Notes: generated by a model not told the origin, from the sequence alone. 64,000 bases of DNA from Rhizobium sp. SG_E_25_P2 (GCF_029892285.1 NZ_JARXVM010000018.1:61037-125036); one strand, 5' to 3'; positions 35,403-44,733 are shown, numbered from the stretch's first letter. Translations and numbers: made by a program.

Positions 35403-36385
35403 CGGCTTTAGATGGTGTCATCCGGCACGACTGGACGGTTGAAGAGATCCTCGATCTTCAGGACGCGCCGTTGCTCGAACTCGTGGGCCGGGCCAATGCC
35501 GTACACCGGCAACATCACGATCCCAACAAAGTCCAGAAAGCGAGCCTTCTGTCGATCAAGACGGGCGGTTGTCCTGAAGACTGCGCCTATTGCCCGCAGT
35601 CTGCCCATCATCGCGAAGTCGACCTGAGCCGCGATCGGCTGATGGACCCGGCGAAAGTCATCGCCTTGGCTGAAACGGCCAAGGCGGCGGGGGCGGAGCG
35701 GTTCTGCATGGGCGCGGCATGGCGACAGGTTCGGGACGGCAAGGAGTTCGACGCCGTCATCGACATGGTCGCCGGCGTTCGCGCTCTCGGCATGGAGGCC
35801 TGCGTCACGCTCGGGATGCTGAAGCCGCATCAGGCGGAGCGCCTCGCGGCGGCGGGGCTGACCGCCTACAACCACAATCTCGATACCAGTCCGAAATTCT
35901 ACGGACAGATCATCAGCACGCGCACGTATGAGGACCGGCTGGAGACGCTGGCGATCGTGCGCTCCTTCGGCATCGATCTGTGCTGCGGCGGCATTATCGG
36001 CATGGGAGAGACGATGCGCGACCGGGCGTCCATGTTGCAGGTCCTGGCGACAATGGCGCCGCATCCGGAAAGCGTGCCGATCAATGCCCTGGTGCCGGTC
36101 GAAGGCACGCCGTTGGCGAACCGTGCGCGCATCGATCCTCTCGACCTGGTTCGAATGGTGGCGACGGCGCGGTTGGTCATGCCCGGTTCGACGGTTCGCC
36201 TCTCCGCCGGACGTTCGGCGTTGAACCGCGAGGCGCAAATTCTCTGTCTCGTCGCGGGCGCCAATTCGGTGTTCTATGGCGACACGCTGCTCACCACGCC
36301 GAATTCCGGTATCGGTGAGGACGCCCATCTGTTCGCAGACCTGGCAAGACGGGAGCCAACCTGCACGCAGCGCGCTGCGAGTTGA
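35399..36385 (+). CDS. bioB: Biotin synthase
   Basis: Radical-SAM enzyme inserting sulfur into dethiobiotin; 328 aa. The SAM-cluster motif is [14 protein letters not shown] (C-x3-C-x2-C) after LLSIKTGG; other blocks are [40 protein letters not shown] and [15 protein letters not shown]. Complete and standard. Uptake and final synthesis step share one BioR-controlled transcript; bioA, bioD and bioF are not in the window. Confidence 0.97.
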   Translation: MTALDGVIRHDWTVEEILDLQDAPLLELVGRANAVHRQHHDPNKVQKASLLSIKTGGCPEDCAYCPQSAHHREVDLSRDRLMDPAKVIALAETAKAAGAERFCMGAAWRQVRDGKEFDAVIDMVAGVRALGMEACVTLGMLKPHQAERLAAAGLTAYNHNLDTSPKFYGQIISTRTYEDRLETLAIVRSFGIDLCCGGIIGMGETMRDRASMLQVLATMAPHPESVPINALVPVEGTPLANRARIDPLDLVRMVATARLVMPGSTVRLSAGRSALNREAQILCLVAGANSVFYGDTLLTTPNSGIGEDAHLFADLARREPTCTQRAAS

Positions 36386-36409
36386 CCGCAAGCGCGCGTC
36401 GTTTTGGCT

Positions 36410-36436
36410 GGAAGCCGCGTTAAAGACGCGGCTTCC
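36410..36436 (+). terminator. Hairpin after bioB
   Basis: Perfect 10-bp stem GGAAGCCGCG / CGCGGCTTCC with 7-nt loop, 25 bp past the bioB stop and before the convergent SDR gene. No U-run follows on either strand, so termination strength is uncertain. Confidence 0.5.
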
Positions 36437-36556
36437 GAAAAGAATTTAAGAGGAGGCATGGTCTGGGGCGCAGTCGCACTGTCCGCTTATTCTCATAGCG
36501 CCATGCTCAAGCATGTGACCGGCCAGCCGGGGCCGAGACTGAACCAATCCTGTCGC

Positions 36557-37306
36557 TTACTTTACCGCCGAATTCCCCCCATCCGCATAAAGCGCCGCGC
36601 CGGTAACGAAACTCGCGGCAGGGCTGGCAAGAAACAGCGCTGCGCGTGCGATTTCATCGGGCTCCGCGATGCGTTTCATGGCGTGCAGGCTGGCTGCCCA
36701 GTCCTTCTGAGCCTGATCGCCGGCCATGCCGGTGTCGGTTCCGCCGGGCAGAAGCGCATTGGCGCGGATGTTCTTCGCGCCATAATCGGCGGCGATTGAT
36801 TTGACCAGGCCCATCAGGCCCGCTTTGGCGGCGGCATAGGCGCCCATGCCGGGAAGGCCGACGCTCGTGCCGACAAAGCTCGAGGTGAAGACGATTGCGC
36901 CGCCCCCGCGCGCCAGCATGGCGGGGATCTGGGCGCGGCTTGCGAGAAAGGCGGCGGTGAGATTGGCGGTGAGCGCCGCCTGCCAATCTTCCACCGAGAG
37001 TTCCGCAAGCGGTTTGATCGCCCCGACCATGCCGGCATTGTTGAAAGCGATGTCGAGGCCGCCAAAACGGTTTTCTGCTTCTTCCGCCAGTTCCGCATGA
37101 GTTTCGGCGAGGCCGACATCGCCTGCTATTGCGATCGCCTTGCCGCCGCCGGCGCGGATTTCGGCGGCGACGCGCTCCAGCGCCTCCTGGCCGCGCGCGT
37201 TTAGAATGACACTTGCGCCTTCCTCAGCGAAAAGATGCGCCGCCGCCTTGCCGATGCCCGAAGACGCGCCGCTGATGATCGCGACCTTGTTGTCCAAAAC
37301 GCCCAT
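36557..37306 (-). CDS. SDR-family oxidoreductase
   Basis: NAD(P)-dependent short-chain dehydrogenase, 249 aa. Cofactor motif GASSGIGKAAAHLF, NNAG motif as AFNNAGMVG, catalytic Ser in VFTSSFVG, and YAAAKAGLMGLVKS (Tyr-x3-Lys). C-terminal PDEIARAALFLASPAASFVTGAALYADGG is typical. AAAAGGAG ribosome site. Substrate unknown; no informative neighbour. Confidence 0.9.
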   Translation of the reverse strand: MGVLDNKVAIISGASSGIGKAAAHLFAEEGASVILNARGQEALERVAAEIRAGGGKAIAIAGDVGLAETHAELAEEAENRFGGLDIAFNNAGMVGAIKPLAELSVEDWQAALTANLTAAFLASRAQIPAMLARGGGAIVFTSSFVGTSVGLPGMGAYAAAKAGLMGLVKSIAADYGAKNIRANALLPGGTDTGMAGDQAQKDWAASLHAMKRIAEPDEIARAALFLASPAASFVTGAALYADGGNSAVK

Positions 37307-37393
37307 GACTGGTTCTCCTTTTGTCTGGAGATTCAGGCATATGGACCGCGTGGGCGCCGCGACACCCGATTTCCGTAGGGTTCAACGGCAACG

Positions 37394-37421
37394 AAAAAGG
37401 GCCGCCGAAACGGCGACCCTT
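37394..37421 (-). terminator. Terminator of the PRC-barrel gene
   Basis: Minus strand: AAGGG-T-CGCCG / CGGCG-G-CCCTT with a TTT loop (one G-U pair), followed by TTTT (37396-37393 region). It lies 23 bp after the PRC-barrel stop. Confidence 0.75.
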
Positions 37422-37443
37422 CGATTGTCTTGACGGATGCGGA

Positions 37444-38487
37444 TTACTCGGCGGACGCCTTATATTCCGGCTGAGCCTTCAGCGTGTCCTTGTTGGCGTC
37501 GATATAGACGCGGACATCGTCGCCCTGGGTGTTGCGCATGATGTTCAGTTCTTCCGGGCTGACGGCGATTTCGCGCGCGCCGATGCCGAGGAAGCCGCCG
37601 ACATCGAGGACGACATCCTTGATCTGGCCCTGTTCGTTCATCACCAGACGGTTGATCGTGGCGACGTCTTCGTCCTTCGGGCCATAAACCGTGGCGCCTT
37701 GCAGCTTTTCGGCCGTCAGTTCGCTCGGCTGGGCCGTCTGGTAGCCTTCACGCGTCACGGCAGGCGGCGTCAAGCGGGTGCGGTTGTCATCCATGGCGGC
37801 GCCGGTGTTGGTCGAGGCGGTGGTCTGCATGTCTTGCTGCGCAGCGGCGTCATTGGTTGCCTGTCCGGCAGCCGGAGGGGTTGCCGTCGTCGAAGGCGTT
37901 GCGGTGTTCGACGCCTGGGTGTCGACGCCGGAATTCATGCCGGTGGCGGCGCCGGTTGCGGCCGGAGCCATCGCGGTATCGGTCGCATCAGCGGCCGGGG
38001 CGTTCGAGGCAGTGTCTTCCGGGGCCTGATAGGCCGGCGCATCGGTGAGCGCCTGCTTGTTGGCGTTGATGACGAGGAAATAATCGTCGGCGCCGTCGCC
38101 ATTCTTGACGAACTTCACCTGATCCATGGGAACGGCGACATTCTTTTCACCGATGCCGAGGAAGCCGCCGACGCCGAGCACCACGGCCTTCACATCGCCC
38201 TGGCGGTCCATCAGCACTTCGTTGATCTCGCCGACGTCATCCCAGTCGCGCTCGGCGCCCGGCTGCACGGCCTGGTCCGCCGCCATGTCCTGCTCGGTCG
38301 CGTAAATGCGCTGGCCGATGAATTCAGAGGCGCGAACATCCGTCGGGCCCGCCTGGTATGCGCTGAACTGCATCGAGTTGCCGGTGGTCGCAGCGGGCGC
38401 CGTGGTCGACTGGTCCGAAGACTGAGCAAAGGCGCCGCCGCCCATTACGAGCACGATTGCCGTCGTTGCCAAAAAGCTTTTCATCAC
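37444..38487 (-). CDS. Exported protein with two PRC-barrel domains
   Basis: A 347-aa protein. Signal peptide 1-22 (MMKSFLATTAIVLVMGGGAFAQ). First PRC-barrel about 45-150 (LMDRQGDVKAVVLGVGGFLGIGEKNV), a low-complexity Ala/Thr/Pro linker about 155-240, and a second barrel about 250-340 (MNEQGQIKDVVLDVGGFLGIGAREI). The two barrels share GVGGFLGIG / DVGGFLGIG, so they arose by internal duplication. PRC barrels often occur in stress-induced envelope proteins; an EcfG-like site upstream agrees. Confidence 0.88.
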   Translation of the reverse strand: MMKSFLATTAIVLVMGGGAFAQSSDQSTTAPAATTGNSMQFSAYQAGPTDVRASEFIGQRIYATEQDMAADQAVQPGAERDWDDVGEINEVLMDRQGDVKAVVLGVGGFLGIGEKNVAVPMDQVKFVKNGDGADDYFLVINANKQALTDAPAYQAPEDTASNAPAADATDTAMAPAATGAATGMNSGVDTQASNTATPSTTATPPAAGQATNDAAAQQDMQTTASTNTGAAMDDNRTRLTPPAVTREGYQTAQPSELTAEKLQGATVYGPKDEDVATINRLVMNEQGQIKDVVLDVGGFLGIGAREIAVSPEELNIMRNTQGDDVRVYIDANKDTLKAQPEYKASAE

Positions 38488-38580
38488 GCGATCTCCTTGA
38501 GTTTATCTTTATAGGTCGTTTCCATGCTGTCGCATTTACTTTGAACCATCGGCGCGCCGAAGCGTGTTGCCGTGTCTCAA

Positions 38581-38605
38581 AAACTGCTCAGGAGGGGAAA
38601 GGTTC
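38581..38605 (-). promoter_or_regulatory. EcfG-like promoter before the PRC-barrel gene
   Basis: Minus-strand GGAAC (38605-38601), 17-nt spacer, GTTT (38583-38580). About 90 nt before the ATG at 38487; -10 lacks the leading C. Confidence 0.42.
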
Positions 38606-38682
38606 CGTCCAAGTGTTCACGGAGACGACTTTCCGTCGGCAGTGAGATAAGGCTCGTTTGCTACGAATCTCGTCTCAGATCA

Positions 38683-38708
38683 GGAACTTTCCGCGTATCC
38701 CTATCGTT
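38683..38708 (+). promoter_or_regulatory. Exact EcfG-type promoter upstream of the YciE-like gene
   Basis: GGAAC (38683-38687), 17-nt spacer, CGTT (38705-38708). Leader of about 175 nt to ATG 38892. Divergent from the PRC-barrel promoter in the same 404-bp gap, which otherwise holds no gene. Confidence 0.65.
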
Positions 38709-38891
38709 TGAGGGCCGCGTAACGCATGCAACTTTCTCTTTCATCCCGATGAAGAAGGGCATGCGTCGGAAACGCGATAAACATGCGGATCGGAGGTTGA
38801 CGCCTCCTTCGCAGATGGGCGGAGTTTGGCGTTTCAAAGCATATATCCAATCTCTCTCCCTCATTGGAAACTATTCCCTAAGGAGAAAAAA

Positions 38892-39392
38892 ATGGCTCAG
38901 AAAATGCTCGATGATTTGTTTTACGATACGCTCAAGGATATCTATTTCGCAGAGCGTCAAATTCTGAAGGCTCTTCCGAAGATGGCGCGCAGCGCCACGG
39001 ACCCGAAGCTGAAGCAGGCTTTTGAAAAGCACAAGGAAGAGACCCAGGGCCAGATCGAGCGCCTGCAGCAGGTGTTCGAACTGATCGGCAAGCGCGCCCA
39101 GGGCAAGACCTGCGAAGCGATCCAGGGCATTATCGCCGAAGGCGAAGAGATCATCGACGAGTTCAAGGGCTCGCCGGCTCTCGACGCCGGTCTCATTTCC
39201 TCGGCACAGGCGGTCGAACACTATGAGATTACCCGATATGGCACCTTGCGCGCCTGGGCGCACCAGCTTGGCTATAAGGACGCCGTCAAGCTGCTCGACA
39301 TGACGCTGGAAGAGGAATCCCGAACCGACGAGGACCTTACCAAGCTGGCCGAGACGGCTGTCAATGCTGCAGCCCAGCAGAAGGCCGCTTAA
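38892..39392 (+). CDS. YciE/YciF-type ferritin-like protein (DUF892)
   Basis: A 166-aa four-helix protein. DUF892 landmarks: LDDLFYDTLKDIYFAERQILKALPKM, EETQGQIERLQQVFELIG, AVEHYEITRYGTLRAWAHQLG and LDMTLEEESRTDEDLTKLAE; Glu/His positions could bind a di-iron site. AAGGAG ribosome site before ATG 38892, preferred to an upstream in-frame ATG. In enterobacteria relatives are induced by osmotic and stationary-phase stress; here an exact EcfG promoter precedes it. Confidence 0.92.
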   Translation: MAQKMLDDLFYDTLKDIYFAERQILKALPKMARSATDPKLKQAFEKHKEETQGQIERLQQVFELIGKRAQGKTCEAIQGIIAEGEEIIDEFKGSPALDAGLISSAQAVEHYEITRYGTLRAWAHQLGYKDAVKLLDMTLEEESRTDEDLTKLAETAVNAAAQQKAA

Positions 39393-39529
39393 GGCTTGTC
39401 TTCCGGATCCCGGCGCAAACGGCGTCGGGGTCCGCTTTTATGTTCGGGCCGACGGTGCTGGAGGATAAATGCGGCCAGTCGCGAGCAGCCCTGCTATGCG
39501 CGACACCTTCTGAAACCTCCTCTTCTCGG

Positions 39530-39554
39530 GGAACCACCGCGCCGTCTGCCGGTT
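39530..39554 (+). promoter_or_regulatory. EcfG-like promoter upstream of treZ
   Basis: GGAAC (39530-39534), 16-nt spacer, GGTT (39551-39554); ATG 39578 is 23 nt further on. Confidence 0.5.
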
Positions 39555-39577
39555 CTGCCGTCGCCGGAGGTCATTTC

Positions 39578-41425
39578 ATGACGCAAGAACAGACGACGCC
39601 TCATCGCGTAGCCCCTTCTACGCCCCTCACTGAATTTCGCATGCATCCGCACAGCTGGGGAGCCCATTATGTCAGGGCGGGCGAAGTCTTGTTTCGCCTC
39701 TGGGCCCCGGATGTAGAGAGCATTGCGCTTCGCCTCAACGGTGCGGATCAGGACATGACCAAGGCGGGCGGTGGCTGGTTCGAATTGCTGGCCGCCGGCA
39801 TTGCCGCGGGTGCGCGTTATCAATTCGTTCTCCCGGATGGCGCCGTGGTGGCCGATCCCGCCTCGCGGGCGCAGGATGGCGGCGTCTACGGAGCCTCCAT
39901 CGTCACCGACCCCACCGCCTACCAATGGGGCGACACCGGTTGGATGGGTCGCCCATGGGAAGAGGCGATCTTCTATGAGATCCATGTCGGGACCTTCACG
40001 AAGCAAGGCACGTTCCGCGCCGCTATCGACCAGCTGGCCGATTTGGCCGATCTCGGGATCACCGCCATCGAGGTGATGCCGGTGGCGGAATTCGCCGGCG
40101 ATCGCGGCTGGGGCTATGACGGCGTGCTGCTTTATGCGCCGCATCACAGCTATGGCGGCCCCGATGATTTCAAGGCCTTTGTTGACGCCGCCCACCGGCT
40201 GGGCATGATGGTGTTTCTCGACTGCGTCTACAATCATTTCGGTCCGGCAGGCAATTCGTTGCCGCTCTATGCCCGCTCCTTCTTCGACGCCGGGCGCGAT
40301 ACGCCCTGGGGCGCTGGCATCGACTTCTCCGAAAAGCCGGTGCGCGACTTTTTCATCGACAACGCCATGTACTGGCTGACGGAATTCAATATCGACGGTC
40401 TCCGGCTCGACGCCGTGCATATGATCGAGGACCAGACGGAGGCGCATTTCCTCACCGAGCTCGCCACCCGGGTCCATGCCGAATGCATCGGCCGCAAACG
40501 GCATCTGGTGATGGAGGACAGTTCCAACCGGACGATCTTTCTCAGCGGCGATCTGCCCGTTGAACAGCGCCATGACGCTGCCTGGAACGATGATTTCCAC
40601 CACGCCATGCACGCCTTCGTCACAGGGGCGACGACCGGGCACTTCGCCGATTTCGCCGAGCGGCCCTTCGAGGAAATGGCGGCGACGCTGGCCCAGGGCT
40701 ATGTGCGCACCTTGGAGCCGGAACTGATCTATGACGGACAGTCAATGCCCGCGCCCGCCACTCTCGCGCCCACCGCCTATGTGCATTTTCTCCAGAACCA
40801 CGACCAGATCGGCAATCGGAGCTATGGCGACCGGTTGCGGCAGCCGGAGCGGGAAGCGCTCTATGATCTCCTGACGTCGATTGTGTTTCTGTCGCCGCAG
40901 ATCCCGATGCTGTTCATGGGCGAGGACTATGGCGAGACACAGCCTTTCCTGTTCTTCTGCGATCATCAGGGCGAGGTTGCGCGGGAGGCGCGTGAAAACC
41001 GCATCCAGGAAGGCCTGGCCTTTGCGACCCTGAAGGAGGGCGAGCGGCCTGATGATCTCATCGACCCCAATTCCCCCGACGCATTCTTGCAGTCGAAAAT
41101 CGATTGGAGCCGGCGCAAGTCGCCAGAAGGGGTGCAGCAGCTCGAACAGATCAAGACGCTGATCGGTCTGCGTCGCCGGTTCGTCATGCCATACTTAGCC
41201 CATATCGGGCGCGGGTCCGGGCGACTTCTTGCGGGAGAGGACGGACATTTGGCTGTGGACTGGCGGCTGAATGGCGCGAAGCTGCAACTCCGCGCCAATT
41301 TCGATGACAAAGACGCCCGCTTGCCGGCAATCGAGGGCGAGATTTTCCATCGATACGGCGAAGGCTCTGCGCGAGGGGAAGTTCTCCCGCCCTTGAGCGC
41401 TTTGTTTGCGATCAAGTCGACATAG
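39578..41425 (+). CDS. treZ: Malto-oligosyltrehalose trehalohydrolase
   Basis: GH13 enzyme releasing trehalose from maltooligosyl-trehalose; 615 aa. N-terminal CBM48-type module (about 20-110, VLFRLWAPDVESIALRLNG), then the barrel: YEIHVGTFTKQGTF, GWGYDGVLLYAPHHSYGG, GLRLDAVHMIED (nucleophile Asp), LVMEDSSNRT (acid Glu) and FLQNHDQIGNRSYGDR (third Asp). ATG 39578 has GGAGG 7 nt upstream. Its partner treY is not in the window; glgX follows 355 bp later. Confidence 0.93.
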   Translation: MTQEQTTPHRVAPSTPLTEFRMHPHSWGAHYVRAGEVLFRLWAPDVESIALRLNGADQDMTKAGGGWFELLAAGIAAGARYQFVLPDGAVVADPASRAQDGGVYGASIVTDPTAYQWGDTGWMGRPWEEAIFYEIHVGTFTKQGTFRAAIDQLADLADLGITAIEVMPVAEFAGDRGWGYDGVLLYAPHHSYGGPDDFKAFVDAAHRLGMMVFLDCVYNHFGPAGNSLPLYARSFFDAGRDTPWGAGIDFSEKPVRDFFIDNAMYWLTEFNIDGLRLDAVHMIEDQTEAHFLTELATRVHAECIGRKRHLVMEDSSNRTIFLSGDLPVEQRHDAAWNDDFHHAMHAFVTGATTGHFADFAERPFEEMAATLAQGYVRTLEPELIYDGQSMPAPATLAPTAYVHFLQNHDQIGNRSYGDRLRQPEREALYDLLTSIVFLSPQIPMLFMGEDYGETQPFLFFCDHQGEVAREARENRIQEGLAFATLKEGERPDDLIDPNSPDAFLQSKIDWSRRKSPEGVQQLEQIKTLIGLRRRFVMPYLAHIGRGSGRLLAGEDGHLAVDWRLNGAKLQLRANFDDKDARLPAIEGEIFHRYGEGSARGEVLPPLSALFAIKST

Positions 41426-41430
41426 ACGCC

Positions 41431-41652
41431 TCAGGGACGCCGGAGAGTGAGATCGGCGCCGTTGATCGAAGCCGGCACGGACATTTGTTCATGACAGCGC
41501 TTCGGCAAAGGCAGATCCACGGCGTCCGGCGTCAGGCAGCGCGGCTGGACGGGAGGCGTGTTGCGCCGGATTTCGATCCTGGTCAGCGCCCAGGCAAGAC
41601 GGGGTGATGCGGCGCGGGGGCCGGCGCGGTGCTGTCTGAAACGAATGCTCAT
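41431..41652 (-). CDS. Small basic protein (73 aa), unknown function
   Basis: Begins MSIRFRQHRAGPRAASPRLA; basic, no membrane segment, two cysteines. Evidence for coding is the very strong ribosome site GAGGAGGAGA 4 nt before ATG 41652 and an EcfG-like promoter upstream. It is convergent with treZ (5-bp gap) and divergent from glgX. No family recognised; could still be a chance frame. Confidence 0.45.
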   Translation of the reverse strand: MSIRFRQHRAGPRAASPRLAWALTRIEIRRNTPPVQPRCLTPDAVDLPLPKRCHEQMSVPASINGADLTLRRP

Positions 41653-41681
41653 GATGTCTCCTCCTCTGGTCCACGCTTCAC

Positions 41682-41707
41682 AACCCCGTGACGTGCCTGA
41701 TGGTTCC
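41682..41707 (-). promoter_or_regulatory. EcfG-like promoter for the 73-aa protein
   Basis: Minus-strand GGAAC (41707-41703), 17-nt spacer, GGTT (41685-41682), 30 nt before ATG 41652. Confidence 0.38.
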
Positions 41708-41725
41708 CGAAGCCGCGAAGACCAA

Positions 41726-41750
41726 GGAACCAAAACCCAGCCCGTCCGTT
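41726..41750 (+). promoter_or_regulatory. Exact EcfG-type promoter of glgX
   Basis: GGAAC (41726-41730), 16-nt spacer, CGTT (41747-41750); ATG 41781 is 30 nt downstream, ideal promoter geometry. Confidence 0.72.
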
Positions 41751-41780
41751 GCTGGCTCAGTTCAGGAAAAGAGGGCGACC

Positions 41781-43859
41781 ATGGATATGAAGGCGGATCA
41801 ATTCAGGATCGAGACCGGTCACGGCATGCGGCTCGGCGCCAATGTCGAAGAGGGCGGGGTCAATTTCGCGCTGTTTTCCGCGCATGCGCAGAACGTGGAG
41901 CTCTGCCTGTTCGATCCCACGGGATCGATGGAAATCGCGCGGCTGACGCTGCCGCAGAACACCAACGAGATCTGGCACGGTTTCGTGCCGGGGCTGAAGG
42001 CGGGCGCGCTCTACGGCTATCGCGTCCACGGTCCCTATGACCCGGAAAACGGTCACCGCTTCAACGCCAACAAGCTGCTCGTCGATCCCTATGCGCGCGC
42101 TTTCCATGGCGATCTCGTCAAATCCGACGCCCATTTCGCCTATGACCTCTATGCCGAAGACAAGGATCTGACCTTCGACGCGCGCGACAACGCATCGGAG
42201 ATGGTCAAATGCGTGGTGGTCGATCCCTGGGCGGGCAAAAGTGCGGGTAAGCGCCCCTTCATACCCTGGGCCGAGGCGATCATCTATGAGACGCATGTGA
42301 AGGGCTTCACCAAGCTCAATCCGAACATTCCGGAAGCACTGCGCGGCACCTTCGAAGGCCTGGGACACAAGGCCGCCGTCGACTACATCAAGGCGCTCGG
42401 GGTGACCTCGGTGGAACTTCTGCCGATCCACGAGTTCTTCGACGACTTCCACCTGATGGACAAGGGCCTCAGCAATTACTGGGGCTACAACACATTCGGC
42501 TTCTTCGCGCCGGCGTCGCGCTATTTCGGCCCGAACGGCCGCGAAGGCTTCCGGGACATGGTGCGCGCCTTCCACGATGCGGGGATCGAGGTGATCCTCG
42601 ACGTCGTCTATAATCACACCAGCGAAGGCAATGAACTCGGGCCGACCTTCTCCTTCAAGGGCATCGACAATTTCTCCTATTACCGCACGCTGCCGGACCA
42701 GCATCGCTACTACATCAACGACACCGGCACCGGCAACACGCTCAACACCTCGCATCCGCGCGTGCTGCAGATGGTGATGGATTCGCTGCGCCACTGGGTC
42801 GAGGAGATGGAAGTGGACGGTTTCCGCTTCGATCTCGGCTCCATTCTCGGCCGCGAGCCCGGCGGTTTCGACCAGCGTGGCGGCTTCTTCGACGCCGTGA
42901 CGCAGGATCCGACGCTGGCAAGCGTCAAACTGATCGGCGAACCCTGGGATATCGGCCCCGGCGGTTATCAGGTCGGCGGCTTTCCGCCAGGCTGGGCGGA
43001 GTGGAACGACAAATATCGCGACAGCGTGCGCGAATACTGGAAGAACGACGACGGCAAGGCGCCGGATTTCGCCTCGCGTCTGCTGGGATCGGGAGATATC
43101 TACGACCAGCGCGGGCGCCAGCCGTGGTCGAGCGTCAATTTCATCACTGCCCATGACGGCTACACATTGCACGACCTCGTCGCCTATAACGACAAGCATA
43201 ACGAGGCCAATGGCGAAGACAACAATGACGGCCACAACGACAACCGCAGCTACAATTACGGCGCGGAAGGCCCGACCGAGGACGAAGGCATCAACGCCGT
43301 TCGCGAACGGCAGAAGCGCAATTTCCTCGCGACCTTGTTCCTGTCGCATGGCACGCCGATGCTGCTCGCCGGCGACGAAATGGGCCGCAGCCAGGGCGGC
43401 AACAACAACGGCTACTGCCAGGATAACGAGATCAGCTGGCTCGCCTGGGAAAATCTTCCGCCGACCTGCAGCACGCTGCTCGACTTCACCCGTAAGGTGA
43501 TCGCGCTGCGCAAGAGCCAGCCGTTGTTTCATCGTGAGAACTGGCGCGACGGCATGGTGGTCAACTGGTTCAACCAGGACGGCGGCCAACTCATGCCGGA
43601 ACAGTGGGAAGCTGAAAATCCGCTCTGCCTGCATCTCGGCCGCGACGATCTCGTCGATGACGAGGCGCTGTGGTCGCACAGCCTGATGATCTTCAATCCG
43701 AAACCCGAGCAGATGCAGTTCCAGATCCCGGACATCGGCGGCTATTCCTGGCGGCTCGAACTGACCACCGAGGATGATGCGCGGCGCGGTTATGAATTTG
43801 CGCCGGGTCATCGTTTTGAAATGGATGAGCGCTCCCTGGCGGTTTTGCGTCGAGTGTAA
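41781..43859 (+). CDS. glgX: Glycogen debranching enzyme (GlgX/TreX)
   Basis: Isoamylase-type GH13 enzyme cutting alpha-1,6 branches in glycogen; 692 aa. CBM48 at 15-120 (GGVNFALFSAHAQNVELCLFD), barrel motifs YNHTSEGNE, GFRFDLGSILGRE (nucleophile Asp), LIGEPWDIGPGGYQVG (acid Glu) and FITAHDGYTLHDLVAYNDKHN (third Asp). ATG 41781 is the conserved N-terminus and fits the promoter. In a treXYZ pathway it would feed TreY/TreZ. The C-terminal ERSLAVLRRV is standard. Confidence 0.94.
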   Translation: MDMKADQFRIETGHGMRLGANVEEGGVNFALFSAHAQNVELCLFDPTGSMEIARLTLPQNTNEIWHGFVPGLKAGALYGYRVHGPYDPENGHRFNANKLLVDPYARAFHGDLVKSDAHFAYDLYAEDKDLTFDARDNASEMVKCVVVDPWAGKSAGKRPFIPWAEAIIYETHVKGFTKLNPNIPEALRGTFEGLGHKAAVDYIKALGVTSVELLPIHEFFDDFHLMDKGLSNYWGYNTFGFFAPASRYFGPNGREGFRDMVRAFHDAGIEVILDVVYNHTSEGNELGPTFSFKGIDNFSYYRTLPDQHRYYINDTGTGNTLNTSHPRVLQMVMDSLRHWVEEMEVDGFRFDLGSILGREPGGFDQRGGFFDAVTQDPTLASVKLIGEPWDIGPGGYQVGGFPPGWAEWNDKYRDSVREYWKNDDGKAPDFASRLLGSGDIYDQRGRQPWSSVNFITAHDGYTLHDLVAYNDKHNEANGEDNNDGHNDNRSYNYGAEGPTEDEGINAVRERQKRNFLATLFLSHGTPMLLAGDEMGRSQGGNNNGYCQDNEISWLAWENLPPTCSTLLDFTRKVIALRKSQPLFHRENWRDGMVVNWFNQDGGQLMPEQWEAENPLCLHLGRDDLVDDEALWSHSLMIFNPKPEQMQFQIPDIGGYSWRLELTTEDDARRGYEFAPGHRFEMDERSLAVLRRV

Positions 43860-43874
43860 TCCGCGTTAACGTAA

Positions 43875-43901
43875 GCGCCTCCGTCTATTCGACGGGGGCG
43901 C
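43875..43901 (+). terminator. Hairpin between convergent glgX and WYL regulator genes
   Basis: Stem GCGCCTCCGTC / GACGGGGGCGC (11 pairs including one G-T), 5-nt loop tattc, 15 bp after the glgX stop. No U-run; possible two-way terminator. Confidence 0.45.
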
Positions 43902-43913
43902 GCGACTATGGAC

Positions 43914-44612
43914 TTAAGCGCTTTCCGCTCGATGTATGCGCCATCCCGCGACCCATGCAGCCCGAAGCCGGTCGCCTTGCTTCCGAAAATACTCGCCTGT
44001 CGGCGCACTGCCTTCTATCCGGTCCATACGAAAATTGCGAATTGCCTGCCTCAACTCGCACCAGGCGACGACAACGGCGGATTCGGCGTAGTAGATCAAC
44101 GCCAGCGGCCAGACGGTGCGGGACGTCCGGTTACCGGCCTCGTCGCAATAGTCGATCGATAATTTCTCCTCATCGCGAATGGCCGTGCGAATCAACTTGT
44201 ATTCCGCGCCCTCAGGCGCTGGCGCGCTTCCGCCCCAGGCGTACAGCGCTCTTGCGGTCATGGATTGGCGCAGCGGCTCCGGCATGGCCGCAGCAATTTT
44301 CGCGACGACGCGTTCCGAAGCCTTGAGAAGATCCCGATCTCCCGTCCGCTCAATCATCGCCATGCCCAGCACGATAGCTTCGGTTTCCTCCACCGAAAAC
44401 ATCAGCGGGGGCAGGTCGAAACCCGGCCGCAGAATATAGCCGACGCCGCGCTCGCCGGCGATCGGCACCCGCATGGCCTGCAGTGCGGCGATATCCCGGT
44501 AGATAGACCTGACCGTGACTTCCAGCTGTGACGCAATGTCTGCGGCCGTCACCGGCGCTCTCGCCACTCTCAGGATCTGGATGATCTCGAACAGCCTCGA
44601 CGCTTTGCGCAT
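43914..44612 (-). CDS. YafY-type HTH-WYL transcriptional regulator
   Basis: A 232-aa regulator. N-terminal HTH_11 (RLFEIIQILRVARAPVTAADIASQLEVTVRSIYRDIAAL) and a C-terminal WYL region (about 120-220, KLSIDYCDEAGNRTSRTVWPLALIYYAESAVVVAWCELR). ATG 44612 begins at the conserved MRKASRLFEIIQ; an upstream in-frame start at 44666 adds an unconserved stretch. Divergent from the LysE-type exporter 121 bp away, which it probably regulates. Confidence 0.88.
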   Translation of the reverse strand: MRKASRLFEIIQILRVARAPVTAADIASQLEVTVRSIYRDIAALQAMRVPIAGERGVGYILRPGFDLPPLMFSVEETEAIVLGMAMIERTGDRDLLKASERVVAKIAAAMPEPLRQSMTARALYAWGGSAPAPEGAEYKLIRTAIRDEEKLSIDYCDEAGNRTSRTVWPLALIYYAESAVVVAWCELRQAIRNFRMDRIEGSAPTGEYFRKQGDRLRAAWVAGWRIHRAESA

Positions 44613-44733
44613 TGCCTTCGCCTTTACTCCTGACACATCGCTGTCAGTTGGGCTTGGGTATAACACGCTTCAACAGGCTGGAAAGCCTGCATTCCATTTT
44701 CACGACGTTCAAAAGAGGCGGCGCGCTACTGAC

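Noticed and set aside
41757..43811. 684-aa minus-strand frame
   Set aside because: Antisense shadow of glgX, which has all GH13 catalytic motifs and a promoter.
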